From contig CABFPE010000050.1 of assembly GCA_900660155.1 (NCBI GenBank), positions 1,686,016-1,729,124 of the forward strand: 43,109 nucleotides of DNA, read 5' to 3'. Each line of letters starts with the position of its first letter. Positions within the stretch are counted from its first letter, which is position 1. A program made the position numbers and the translations under genes. Positions 1-13,900 of this stretch are shown in pieces. This DNA is from Hofstenia miamia. Taxonomy: Eukaryota; Xenacoelomorpha; Acoela; Hofsteniidae. The notes below the pieces were generated by a model. It was given only the letters and a program-made list of their open reading frames with translations. It did not search any database and was not told the origin of the DNA.

Positions 1-1874
1 TTTAATACTTGTTATTCTAAAGTTTTCATTAGCAACACTGAAGAAAATGACAAAAATTATATAAAATGAAATGAAATGTGTATAATTAATGCTAAGGTTC
101 TAAGGATTATAGATTTAAAAAGGCCATTATCTGCACTTTAATTTGACAAGATAATATAAATATTCATTAAAGAATGATCTTTTGAATTATTATCTTCAAT
201 TAAAAATATATTCTTCATAATCATTTCAAAATGCGTCATCCTAGTTTATGGTAAACTGCTTACATTGACCCAATTTAAAAATCAGGCAGCCATACAAAAG
301 TAAATAACTATATACAAATCAGAATCTTACCCCAATTATCTCTGATCTTTGAAAGATGTCTATATAATTTCATTTAACCATTTATAAATAGACAAATCAA
401 ATGATCACAGCGTGGTTTTACTGAAGGTTTTTCGACAATTCTAATCTCTAGGATTTTCTCAATTCTATATACAATCATTTAGAGTGGTTTCCTATGGAAT
501 ATATTTTGAAATCAGAAAAGCCTTTGATACCATTTCAAATAATATACTACTAATGAAAATATGAAATTTCAGATTTGACAAACAATTGATAGGTTTATTC
601 CAAATATTAAACTGTAAATATTAATGACTTGCTCTCACGTCCTATACTTCACTTTACTGGCAATATTTTTATTTACAACAACAATTTCATTTGAGAAAAC
701 TCACAATTTACGAATTTTGCCAATGGTTACCATGGCAATCAGGAAATGAAGCCTATCAAAAGAATATCTCATAACACACTTTTCTCCTAAAGTAGAAACA
801 CAATTTTGGTATAACTGATAGAAAATAGAGAGGTCTATGTAATTCCAGAAATATTTTTCATGTTAGCAATTTCTAATTAGCCAAATTTGCATAAAATTTG
901 CATGAACTGATTACACAACACTAGCTAAATATGCAAATTGTGCCTTATTCCAAAACCATTTTAATTTTTCAAAATTTCTTTCTGGAGCGAAATAGCCAAT
1001 ACATTAGCTATAAATGTGCCAAATATCTAGAGAATATTTTCTTTCTTTGGTGAAAAATTCATGCATCAGTATCTTTCAAATGCAATTTTTAAGAAACTGA
1101 GAAAATGAAGATTTACAATTTGCAAACACTGAAAGCAAGCTTATTACTATAATTATTCATAGGTTATCCCTTCCTTTTGTACTTTTTAATGAACTTTCTC
1201 AGTGCTAAGTGATAAAAGACAATTTAATGGACTGAAAATTTAAATAAAAAGTGGGTAAAAATTACTTTAAAATGTTCTAACAACTTGATTTTCTAAAAAT
1301 ATGCACATTGTTGTGAGCAAATTAATATATTTTAGAATATATGTATGCTAAGGAAGTACACAGGAGGACTTTGTAATATTGAGAAAAATATAGAATGTGA
1401 AAAAGTAATTTAAATAAATTTAGATAGAGGATTTGTGTATGTTCACTTGTCTACTATATTCAGTTTTTATAGTATGAATTCACAACGAACAATTTTTTGC
1501 GGGAAATATAGTGAGATTGACAATGCCAGGCTATATTTTATATAATATTCAGCATTTCATTCATTACGATAATGATAATGATTATGATATAATACCGATT
1601 GAGAAAGCAATAACTTAAAGGCCAAATATACAATTCCAAACAATACACACTTGTATTTGTATCATCTTACAAAAATATATTAAAAATTATATATATATAT
1701 ATATATATCATTTGTGACATAGTTTGTATTCATTTTGAAGAAATATTTTTAACATGTAATTTGGCCACATTTTGGACTACATTTTTCTTCTAGATGTTCT
1801 GCCTAAAACTTAGTATTTGAAATAATGAAAGATAAACATTCTACTCTCAATAGTAAAATATTTCATAAATTTAC
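1..1874. other. Presumed intron or 3' part of micro-exon gene; nothing further supported
   Basis: A+T-rich sequence without a supported coding exon. It contains an (AT)n tract at 1688-1708. One splice-like pair at 331-359 is not convincing. Confidence 0.4.
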
Positions 1875-1910
1875 CAGAGGTTGTCGTCATACTCCCAATA
1901 ATTCTTGAAT
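1875..1910 (-). CDS. Stalk micro-exon f: DSRIIGSMTTTS
   Basis: A 36-bp exon between acceptor acaattttag and donor G|gtaaatttatg, phase 1 at both ends, encoding DSRIIGSMTTTS. The donor flank is the same as that of the exon at 3424-3459. It is the last micro-exon that I can support; the rest of the gene lies off the left edge. Confidence 0.6.
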
Positions 1911-4900
1911 CTAAAATTGTATTTGACTAGAAAAATTATATTATTATTAATATTTTATTATTATTATTATAATAATTACAACAAAACATAGTAATTTAAA
2001 AAACAATGCATTCTTTGTAATATATTGATCAAATTGAAAAAAATTGTAAGCCAATAATAAAAATTTTTTTGAAAGAATATTAAAAATAGTAAATGATTCA
2101 ATTAAGAAATTGTCAATCCAAATATCTTAGATACAATGCATTTGTTTGAACGTAAGCTGAGCTTTTGCTGTGTAAATATATTGAATCCTATTACTATGCT
2201 TACAACCCAGCTTCATAAAACAAAATCATGTCTATAAAAATAACATTTAAGTTTGTGTTCATAGATTCTAATAGGTTTTACTAGTTAGAAGCCAATTTTG
2301 TTGCAATGCTTAAATAGATTTAAAAAATTAAATTCCTAATTTTAAATAATGATAAAGAGTAAAATTTTGTGCATGACTTTTTACCTTACAAAATCATGCT
2401 ATTTACATGCATTCTATTATGAAAACTTCTAGATATATAACTTTAAATTTTATGTAACACACAAAATTTTAAACTTGCATTCAATGTATATATTTGAAAA
2501 TACTTATTGAATTTGCTTTTCAAAATTATTATTTTATGGCAGAACTAGAAAAAAACCATAAAACAACGTTGTTTTGTGTCGTTATATGGTTGTTTTATGT
2601 ATCAAAAACAATGTTGTTTTAACATCAAAATGGTACCATTTCATTAGTTTAAACAACATTGCTTCAACGTTTTTTATGAATAAAGAAGCAATATTTTAAG
2701 GTCGCAACAACATTGTTTTATGTTGTCACATGATTGTTTTAGCATTACTTTTATCTGCAAAATAACATTTTATATTGTTAAACAAACACAATCCCAATAA
2801 AGTGCGGACCATTATCTTTCAGATACTGTCAAACATATTTAATACAAATATTTGTTTAACATTTAAATGAATGTCTTGAATATAAATGATAACAATGAGC
2901 ATACAATTCTGCCAAATTTAGCAAAAATTAAAAAATCTAACATTAAGTACAATTTTGAAATAATACTTTCTAAAAATCGTGAAAAATATCTTCTGCTCAA
3001 ATGTAACTTTTTTATTTAACATCAATTTCAAGGTTTTCAAATATTCATGAATAAATTATTTTGAAAATTCACTCATCTGGTATATTTCACAAATTTAAAA
3101 TTTCAAAAAAGATTTCACAAATCCTTTTTATATATTAAAAGGATCTAGTAAGAAGAATAACAAAGAGTTTTATTTCCAAGCATCAGCTCACTGATTATTT
3201 ATTACTAAAGTTGTTATTTGATGTTAGTGGTTGCTGCAACCACCAAAAGTATAAAACAACTATAAACAACATAAAAACAACCAAAATTGTTATCTGGGTA
3301 AATGATGATTTCAATTGCTATTGCATTAAATTGCTAAATAAAAATAATTTGCTTCATAAATAATTGCCTTTACAGCAATTATGTATATAATTACATAAGG
3401 TATAATAATAGTCATAAATTTACCAGAAGTTGAAATCACATTTCCAGAATTTGTGAATTCTAAGAAAATAATGTTAAACTATATTTATATAAGGATAATA
3501 AGAGTCACAAACTTACCAGGAGTTGAAGTTACACTTGTGGGAGAATTGGCGAAATCTAAGCAAATACTTTAAATATTAACATATCAAGGATTAAAATAAG
3601 ATACATGTTTTGACACATGCCCTATCTTAGGGAGAAACTTACATCTACTCATCTTTAAGATTAACTTAATAAAGAAATTAATGAAGTTCTTTTAACTTCA
3701 TTTGTATTTTCAATCAGGAAATTGAAAAATTTACTGTTAGAGTTTAATGATCCTCTATTGATGTACTAAATCAATTTAATACATCTTTTTTACTCATATT
3801 GAACAAAAATTTACCTGCTGTATTGCTCACTTGTGTTGATGTGAAATCTAAAATGGTTTTAGTTTATCCTTGGAAATGTTGTGCAGGTCGTAACTTGAAA
3901 ATTAAAAGGAAAAGATTAAAATAATCCATTTGCTTGAAATTTGAATAAATATGTGATTTGAGAAAGCAATATAAGCAAAATATATTGCTAATTGAATTTC
4001 AATCTCTTTGTTAAAATTTCTAGTTAAGTATTTGAATAATTTAATATTTTTGTAACATTAGAAGAGTTTTGTTTAACATTTCTTGAATATTGTGAACTTT
4101 CAATATCCATTGTAGCATATTTAATAAATATTTATATTTTTTGTTAATAATGTGTTTGAGATGCACTGGAAGTAGCATTCAGTGAATTTGCACATAATCT
4201 AATTAAACATTAATAAACATAAAGGCTAGAACATTCATTAGATATTTTAGTAATTACAAAAATTTATAAATATATGTTAACTATTCTCTCTAACAATAAA
4301 TTACTTTAAACTTGTTGATATTTAGACTTAACACTATAAGCATCAACCAGTCGTCTTAGATCAGTTTTTGATAATTACACAAAAAGAATAACTACTTGTT
4401 ATTGCAAAGCAATTTAGCATTTTTAAATATAAAAATTCCTTGTTTTATATTAGATTGCCTATATTACAAATATTGATTTCACTTCACTGTTTTTGAGTGA
4501 ATAGCATAGTTCTTTAAGGGAATAAAACAACTTGGTGTTTCTACTGTTAAAGGAAATTGGTCAACTGAAACAAGCCCATAGCCAGCCTCTTTAACTAAGG
4601 GATGCTAAGTTATCAATGATAAAATGCTTGGTAATGCTGCATGCAGAAAAATGCATTAAGGAATAATAATCACTAAGGGATTGCATAGGAAATTGCACAA
4701 GCACTCACAACGTGTGCATTTTCTGTCTTCCTGCATATGTTTATTTTTAAAAAAGTAGAAACTACCCAAGTTTTGATTTAATGCTAACCATTACCAATAC
4801 TTGTTATCTTTGTGAACAATCCTATAAATGCAACATATAGGCGTGAATTTAAGAAACTTAAAATTAGTAATTCTATGTTTTTATATTATTTTGTTCAAGT

Positions 4901-7900
4901 GTGGATAATTGCAGTTTTGCCTTATTCAAGTTCTATAACTGCCAATCCTGCCTATGAATTAATTCCATTAACAATTTTTAAACTACAGTACTGGAAAATC
5001 AAATAGAGCCACCCAATTTTTTAAGTATAAAAACTCAAATATTGTATAGTTTTTATATCTAAACATTGTGTGCTAACAGTAATATTAAAGGTGCTTTTTG
5101 TTGATTTTCCTTTACTTGCTTCTCAGATCAACAGTCTTCTTGTTGATTCAGACACTTTTGAATTCTTTCCTCCTATTTGTTTCCAGTTGGATTCTATCAA
5201 AAACCTTTAAATAGTATGTCTACTTCTTCATATCTCATTTACAATGTTATTCCCACTCATTCTGGTTCTTTTATAAGCCAAAATTGCAATTTTTTCTTCT
5301 TCTGTTAGGTCTGATTTAGAACCTATGATAAGAAGGGTTTTTCAAAAAAACATTGATTGTATTAGAAGCCAAATTATTTTAAAAAAGAATTGCTAAAACA
5401 AATTAAACATATTTATTAAGGACTTAATTTGCATATAATGGCTATAACACTGTCCAGAAGAATTTTCTTAGAAATTGGTTCAAGTGGCTCCAAATGAATT
5501 TCCATACCCCATTTTGTCAAAAATTAAATTTCAATGTAAAGGATTAATTATTTGGAAATAAAAACTTTATTATGCATTTTCTAATTAAAAAGCTTTTTAA
5601 GATATTTAGGTTTAAAACTATGCAATTTTATTCAAGCTTTTATATTAAAAAAATAGGGTGGCTCCATTTGAATTTCCAGCACTGTACTTAAATCAAAGAA
5701 TGCATCTATACAATTGTTAAAATTTTACTATATTAATGTACACTAATTATATTATGGTTGAATATGGTTTGTGATGGATCATTCAGTGTAATGAAATTTA
5801 CTGATATTAATTTCATGGGACTAAAACCTGGGACCCATTTTTTCATATGATAATGTGAGTAACATGAGACTGGTATTATAAATGAAAAAACTGGGACTAC
5901 AGATTGCAGACTATACGTATTTGTCAAAATTAGAAGTTATTCCATGTAACAATGGATACCCTAGTTTGAATATAAGAAATAAAAAGTCTTAGATTTCTAA
6001 GAATATTTAGTCTTGGAGAATAAAGTTTTAGCTGCATGAGATAATCTGCTTTATTAATATGTGCATCAACATTTATTGAATTTTTGCATTCAAAATGTGG
6101 TACAACATGCACTGTCATTAAAAAAAATTCAAATTGTATGACTTGAATCATCCAGTTTAAACTGTACTTTTCAACTACTTTAGATTTTCCAGTTTCAACA
6201 ATAGCACTGGAGATATTTACATATTGTATTAGAAATCTGTGAGCTAAAATTCAAATGCATCAATTATTGGTAATACAGAAATATTAAAAACCAATCAAAG
6301 TCATGATTTCAATTTTTTTTCAATTTTGAGTTATTTGCTGTCAAATCTACTGCTTCAAATTATAGTTTCCTAAATGTATCATAAATATCCAAGAAAAATT
6401 ACTCATTTGATAATTCACTGTTGTACTAAAATTGTGCACTTCTTGCTCATCTCTGTTTAAAATATGCTGCTATGGTGTTTGATTGCAAAATTTAACTTCA
6501 TTTCAAAGCAAAATAGCTGGGCAATAATTTCCCATAGTGCAGAAGATGAGCAGCAAGTGGAATTCTAAATGCAAATATAATTTTACAACTGTTTTAACTT
6601 GCATATATACTAAATATAGCACAAAATTACAGAATTTTAATTATTAAGTGAAACATGGCAATTTGAAATGGTATACTAGATAAATAAATAAAAAACATTT
6701 TGCAGGCTAAGCTGACAATCTTGCTACAATTGTTTAATCAACATTTTGTTTCCCTTTTCAAAAGGTATAGGGGTTGCTAAATTATTTATGAAATATTTCA
6801 AGGGATGCTTACCATCATTTAGCATTCCCTTGGCTAAATGCCTGAACTGCAAATAAAAAATGGTTTGCATAAAAGCACTAAATTATTTAAACATTTCTTT
6901 GTGATTTATAATAAAAATAATTAACATTTTATGTAATGTCAGTTACTCAAAAGCTTTCAAAGTATGATAACATAATTTTAAAATTGAATGCTTCTTGGAG
7001 AATTTGCAAAATTTGTGAGTGCTTTTTCACTAAAAAATGGCTCTTTTAAGATTTGAGAATCTTCTTGAGAAACAAAAATGAATACAAAAAAGAGACTTAC
7101 TATGTCCATTTTATTTCAACATTGGTAGAGGTGAAAATAAACACAAAAAATGATTTTTAGCAATTTGAAAAATATTATATACTTGTATTATTCATTGGGA
7201 TGAGATTTTTTACAAGATCTGCAGCTAACACTACTGTTTTAAGCAACAAGATTTAAAAATTCTTATTATCAACTACAGCACCATTGAAGTTATTTTAGTA
7301 AATATATTTAGGTATTTTAGTCCCATCCATGTGTTTTCACTGACATTTAGTGGCATGTTCACTATTATTCAGCATAATTGGCAAAAAACTAATCTTTAAT
7401 TTCATGCCAATGAATAGAAATTCATTAAAGTATTTGAATGCAATAAATTATATAAATATTTGTGAAAACGGATTTTCATTATATTCAAAGGAGTTTCTAT
7501 AGTTATGGAAAATCATAGACACTGCATATTATTAGAATTTAGAATGGTGGCAACATAGGCTATTCAGAATAGGTATTATATGTATTGAGTGCTCAAACAA
7601 ATTTATATTGTGAAGCATACCACACCAAATATTTCACATGAAAATTCATCATTATAAGTTCTTCCAAAAATCTTTTAATTATGTATACTACATTTCCCAT
7701 TAGAAGGCAGTGTGAAAATTTAGTTGATAAAAATGGCTTTCTAAAACCACAGAATTACAAAAATAATAATTCTATCATATTGTGGTTTTCGCTTGGAATA
7801 TATCAGGATGAAATTCCTTGCAGATTTTGAATATTCTCAGATTCTAAAATTTTACAGTGGAATTTAATCTGCTTAATAATAGGGGGTTGTAGGAAGACAA

Positions 7901-10900
7901 AAGCCAATCTTGTCAATGAATCCTTAAACTGTACATACCCTAAACTACTAGGGTCTAACATAATGTAGTTTGAGATTAGCTAAATTACTTTCAATTCATA
8001 ATATATTTATTCAATAAATATCTTAAAATAATTATGTTTAAACTTGGTTCCTTACATGCAGAGACCTATCATGCCATACCCACAATATATAGTGCTCAAG
8101 AAAGTTTGTATCAATGTATGTGTTGCTATTCAGCTGACTACCCTCACCCATGTGCACTGAAGCAACTTAAAATCAATGCATTCACTAGATTTTTCATTGA
8201 ATATAATGCAGATTTAGATTAAAATTGCTTATCAGATAATCATGAGACAACTGTCTGCACATTCCAAATTGTTCAAGAATAAACTCATCTACATACATGA
8301 CTTTGGATGAATTATTGGTAGTTGATTTCACATTTTGTGGTGTGGTTGAGGTGCTTTTTCATCATGTTGACAGTTGGAAAGGCCATTTGCTAGATTAATA
8401 CCATATGTGTCAATGTCAATGATTAAATAACAAATCATCAATATCTCTTTATTCTGTAAATTCGATTATAGTTTACTGCAATCTGCAATGGGTTTACTGA
8501 ACTCTCCAATTTGATTATGCTGTCAATATTCAAGTCATCTTACAAGTTCATCCAGGCTTCTTAAGCAAGCTATCCAATTCCTACCAGTTTCTCTTTCAAG
8601 TTCTACAATCTTATAAACTGTTCTCCTGTATTCTTTAACCTCATTTGCAATCTGAATTACACTAATTCACTTGTGTTGAGCACCCCAGTAGATGATGATT
8701 TGAGTAGAAATAGTTTGTTACCCTTGCCCATCAAAACTAAGACAGTGCAATCTCTAAAACTTTATATTGTTTTAAGTGACAAAATGTAGTTTCATTTAAT
8801 AGAAAGTATTAAACAACTATTTTACACCATTATATTGGAACAAATTTTAAAAAAAATTATGCTCTATTTGCAAGTAGAAAATAAATTGTAGCAAAATTGT
8901 GTATGTGCCCAAACTTTCCAAGACCACTGTACAAAACACATACTCCTATTTATGTTCTGAGTACCATTGCATCTTCTATGTATAATTCACTGTACTCAGT
9001 ATAAAGAATGAAGTAAATTGGCATAAGGTGATTAGTGTCTATGTTTTAACATTTGCACACATACACAGTGTTAGAGCGTACATTGAGGAAGACTGCTTAA
9101 AAATTATTTTAAAGCTATTCCCTATGTGTGACTTAGACAGTGTTAGGATGAATCATGATTGTTTCAAAAAATATGATTAATTGCAATTTTTATATCAAAT
9201 ATTAACAGTTGAAGCACTGTTTTAAAAAAAGACAAGAACAATGCCAAAATTATGTTTTCTATGATTTTCCATATTGCCACATTTGAAAATTTTTATGATT
9301 GTTGAATGGTTTGTAGTTCAAAATTATAATTTCAAGGGTATTATAAATTTGGAAAATTTTGTAAAATATAGGTCTCAGTAAAAGAAAATAATTTTAAATC
9401 AATTATAGAACCACATAATTAAGTTCTTTAAGGTCTTTATGTCACACAGTATAATACAGATTTTATTGAATTGCTTTTGAAATCTTAAAATTCTTCACGA
9501 TTGAATTTCCATAGGATTTAATCATCATTATAAATAAATGTAGTGCTGCTTATGCAATTTCTCAAAATTGATAATGCATCACTGATCAAAAAAATGTTAT
9601 GAACAAGCTATGCAAAAGTATTAATAGATCGTTGATGTTAATATTAAGCAAGGAAGCAGTACTTTAACATTGTTTATATAAATTACACAATGTATTGAAC
9701 GATAGAGGGAATTACTGAAATAGTATTACAGGATACCTGATAGAATGAACATCTTATTTTTGATGTTTTCGAAAAATGATAATATATCGATTGTATGATA
9801 TTTCATTTAGAAAGAATGTTTTATCCATACACTTAAAATACTAAAAACTTTTAAATTACCATTTGTTGACAGAGATCTTGTAGTTGCTTGATCTAAATCA
9901 CTGAACGTTTAATCTATTTCAATAGAAATACATAATATGATATTAAAAATATTCAGAATCTACGTAGATATTATGAATAATGAAATCTCAATGATAAAAG
10001 TTTGGAAAAAGTTTCACTTTAATTGAAAATGCTGAATTTAACTACGCTTTCTGTTTAATCATCTAATGTAAAATGTCATTGTCCTAATAAATATAAATAA
10101 AATATCGTTCAAATATTTAATTGTAAGTATTACGCTAATTTTACCTGTTGTTGTTGCTTGTAATTCTGTAGTAGTAGCCCATCCTAAACTGTGTAATATA
10201 CAGCCAGTTTGATTAATTTAAAATATATACCCAGAAATTAATAAAAAAATTAAATAAATCTAAAGGTATTAAAGTAATTTACATTCATTAACTATAGGTT
10301 ACTTGAAGCTACATTTATGTGCCTTTTTATATAAAAGTGTATTACTTGGTAATTGAATATTGGTTCCTATTAATGTAGGTTTTATACATATTTTAAACAT
10401 ATTTTTTGACATTTCGGCACACTGTTTAATACGAATACTTCGGGATATTTTTAAACATGTAAATCCTGGCCCTAACCATAAATGACAACGCATCAACCAG
10501 TATGAAAATAATTCAATTGAAACCACACTGCACTGCTTGTAAAACATTGTAAAACGTGTAAATTACATTCATTCATTTTCTGAAGTTAGCAACTTAAGCT
10601 TCTTACGTTAAAATATGATGTACATAAGTACTATATTATTTTTAATGCAATATCAGAAACAAACAGTGAAATCTAATTCCTTAAAATTGATGAAGGCAAT
10701 GAATATTATGTGCAATATTTTAAGAACTGTTTTCTAATTTCTACAATAAATCTACATTTATACACATACACAGTGTTAGAGCTTACATTGAGGAAGACTG
10801 CTTAAAAAATTATTTTAAAGCCATTCCCTATGTGTGACTTAGACAGTGTTAGGATGAATCATGATTTTTTCAAAAAATATGATTAATTGCAATTTTTATA

Positions 10901-13900
10901 TCAAATATTAAAAGTTGAAGCACTGTTTTAGAACAAGACAAGAACAATGCCAAAATTATGTTTTCTATGTTTTTCCATATTGCCACATTTGAAAATTTTT
11001 ATGATTGTTGAATGGTTTGTAGTTCAAAATTATAATTTCAAGGGTATTATAAATTTGGAAAATTTTGTAAAATATAAGTCTCAGTAAAAGAAAATAATTT
11101 TAAATATTTCTTGTAAAATACTAAAAATGTCCAGTCTACAAACTTAGGTGTTGAAGAGCTTTCAAAGTTGATTTAAGATGTACCCCTAAAAATTGAATGA
11201 CTGTATTTATTTAATGAAATGACATTGAAATGTAGAATCATAGAAACCAAATTACAAAAAGTTAATAATCATATACAATTTTGGAAGCAATATTTAAAAA
11301 TTAGTTCCATTGATATAAACTGAATAACAATGGCTACTCAAAACGAAAATTTTGCTCAGGGCTATAAATAGAATGGATAACCCAGGATTGTACAGCAAAT
11401 GCTAGTTTTCTGTTTGTTTGCAAATGCCCTTGTAGTTATTTGCTATGTCAATACTGTTTTATGAAAGCAATTTAAAAAAGTTTCGCCAAAATTTTCGTCT
11501 GCAGATGACAAATTTTAGAAATCTGGGTCTCTTTGAAAATGTTGATTCCAATCTAGATTACATTGGCAGTATCTTCGTTCTTCTTGTTTTTGTGATGGAT
11601 GCATGCCACTGAATTGCCTTCAAATATTAGCGGCGGCAGTCATTTTTCAAAAGATACAATGTTTTGGGTTCGATTAAGTTGAAATTTACTAGAAAGTTAA
11701 TATTTACTTTTAAAAAAAGTATTAATATTTTTCTATATATAGTATGGATTGTCGTATATTGCATTTTTATGTTTTCAGTTTCTATGAGGTTACTTTTTAC
11801 CTTGCCTTTCTATAAAATATTTGGAATAAAGTCGGTTGTGTTGAGGGACGTTTTGGTGAGTCTGAGTGAGATTTTCAAATACTACAATTTGATTAAAAAT
11901 AACTGTAAAATGACCTGTATTTATTTAAAACAACTTAAACAATGTGCAATTCTAACTAGCATCTATATACCCGCTCGACTATGCCATGTCTATGTGAATG
12001 CTTAGCTGACACAATTATCAATTCGCTGTAATGCAAGGGGAAAACTCGAAAAAATTATCTCAAAATTTATAAGTGCAAAGTTTGATAAGAATGATATTTT
12101 GAAGAATCTGCAGAATCACATATTTCCTCTGGTCAATTATTTTTGATTCCAGAAAATTTGTGAATGGAATTCAATTTCACTAGCCAATAATCAAACACTT
12201 GTGTGGATTCCACAAAGAGCTTTGCAATAATACATTTGAATTAGTCTGGTCTAGGTGATTGTCTTCTACATCTACGCATATGTAATTTGTGATTTTGAAG
12301 AAAGCCTTGTCACCAATATGGTATAGGTGCAATGCATTTGCATATTTAAAAATTAGTTCAATTTGTACATTGTCTACTCAAAACGATAAGAATTTTTTTT
12401 TGAATTTTTCATACATATTTGATATTTGGCTTTTGTAAGAAAAAAATTTCAGTATTTCCATTGTTTTACTTTTGGAATATTTTAGAATACTTTAATTCTT
12501 TGAAAAATTCTGTATGTGTACGGTCTGTTCCGAGTAAAAGCTTGGAACTCTTAAGCATAATAACGAACACTAATTCAATCAATTGTTGAATAGAATTCCT
12601 TCGATTATATTGCAAATGAAAAAATAATAGAAAAAAGTCTATGCAAATTTCACAAATCTAAAACAATGCAATTTCTTAAGAAATTTAAGCAAATTTACGA
12701 TGTATTTCTGACCAACATGAACAAAATAAGTTTCAAGAAAACAAATACTGGTCTATGCATTCTATTTTCGTCTTACATGTATATTGTGAAGACTGACATA
12801 AAATGAACACAAGGAAATGCCTTTTGATAGATTAAAAAATTTTTTTCTCATCAAAAAATAGAAAGATAACCCAATCACAAGTTCATTGTGAGATCATGTA
12901 TGAATACTTCTTTAGTTCAATGTCTGACAAAATTATTCAAAATCAAAACCAAGGGTATAAAAAAATATTTTAGGAATTGCAATATTTTGAAACATTTGTA
13001 GGAATAAAATCAAAATTTTACTTTAAGCTGCCCGGGATTGTTGAAAATTTGTTATGATCACATAAAAAATATATAAACGCTTTTAGCTTAAAAACTATTA
13101 ACGCTATGCTCAATTTAAAAGCATGACGTGATAACTCTAGTCAATGAAACTTACAATAATTGGCAAGACTTGGAAATTTCCGGTATTACGCATAAAAGTG
13201 GATTGTGGTTGAAATTTACTGGGGATTAAAAAAATGTTCTATGAGATGTGCTGTCCGTCATGGTTTTATTTCTAAAGAAGACTTCAAAAAAAATTTTATA
13301 TTTTTAGTTAGCATAATATACAATGTACAACATTAATTAGGAACAGTTAAATAGTTACCAAATACTACCCATTTAATATATTATGATAAATTTAATTGTT
13401 GGAAAAGGTAGCAAGTTATGTTTGTTATGTTACACTAAATCAAATTTTGGTAACCATATGGAAAACCGGAGTTGATTAAAATGTCTAAAATCGAAATTTT
13501 GAGGAGTGCGACTTCATAGGAACACATGGATAAATTATTTTCCCAATTTCAAATTTTCTAGTAGGACTAAATCCCTGCATATTCTGGATTATAAACACTT
13601 TCAGACACATACGAAATATATGGGAGATTATAGTTCATGATGTTTATAAAAGAGTAGACAATGTAACACAATTGCTAATCTGGAGCATACAATTGTTATT
13701 AATTTGTGCGAAAAAATCTTATGTATTTTCTTTAAGTAAACAATGTCAATTCAGCATCACATCTTCTACCGTACACCTGTATATTGTGGCATGATTTCCT
13801 ATAAAACAGTATTGAATTTGTAAAAACTATTCTTCCAAATGTGTTCCTATTTTGTATCGCCACTCAAAATGGCTAATTTTGATATTTTTTCCAGTACTCT

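Larger units (their letters stand above)
3392..3580. repeat. Tandem duplication of a ~93-bp exon-plus-intron unit
   Basis: Two adjacent units share taaggNtaataaNagtca, the donor region (aNttaccag), an agttga core and the acceptor (ctaag). Each holds one stalk micro-exon (3424-3459 and 3517-3555). A related donor flank is seen at 1866-1880. Confidence 0.7.
9400..10294. repeat. Duplicated block B, copy 1 (carries micro-exons a and b)
   Basis: An 895-bp block beginning caattatagaaccacataa, repeated at 15354-16232 with only scattered substitutions and small indels (for example a short deletion near 15741 relative to 9793). Its first ~190 bases recur a third time at 14995-15186. It includes two coding micro-exons and the 252-bp intron between them. 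Confidence 0.88.

Noticed and set aside
331..359. Possible 29-bp exon on the minus strand (donor gtaagattct, acceptor attatatag).
   Set aside because: Strong donor, but the length is not divisible by three, the acceptor is poor and the product (DIFQRSEIIG) lacks the stalk bias. It could be a transition exon, but I cannot support it.
8722..8751. 30-bp phase-1 open stretch on the minus strand with donor gtaacaaac.
   Set aside because: It lies inside a degraded Tc1-like fragment and its acceptor is weak.
11664..12005. 113-codon plus-strand frame.
   Set aside because: It starts at TTG, has the composition of random A+T-rich DNA and no recognisable motif or splice context.
12313..12372. 60-bp phase-1 open stretch on the minus strand.
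   Set aside because: Splice sites are weak and the product is neither Cys- nor Ser/Thr-rich; a chance opening is likely.
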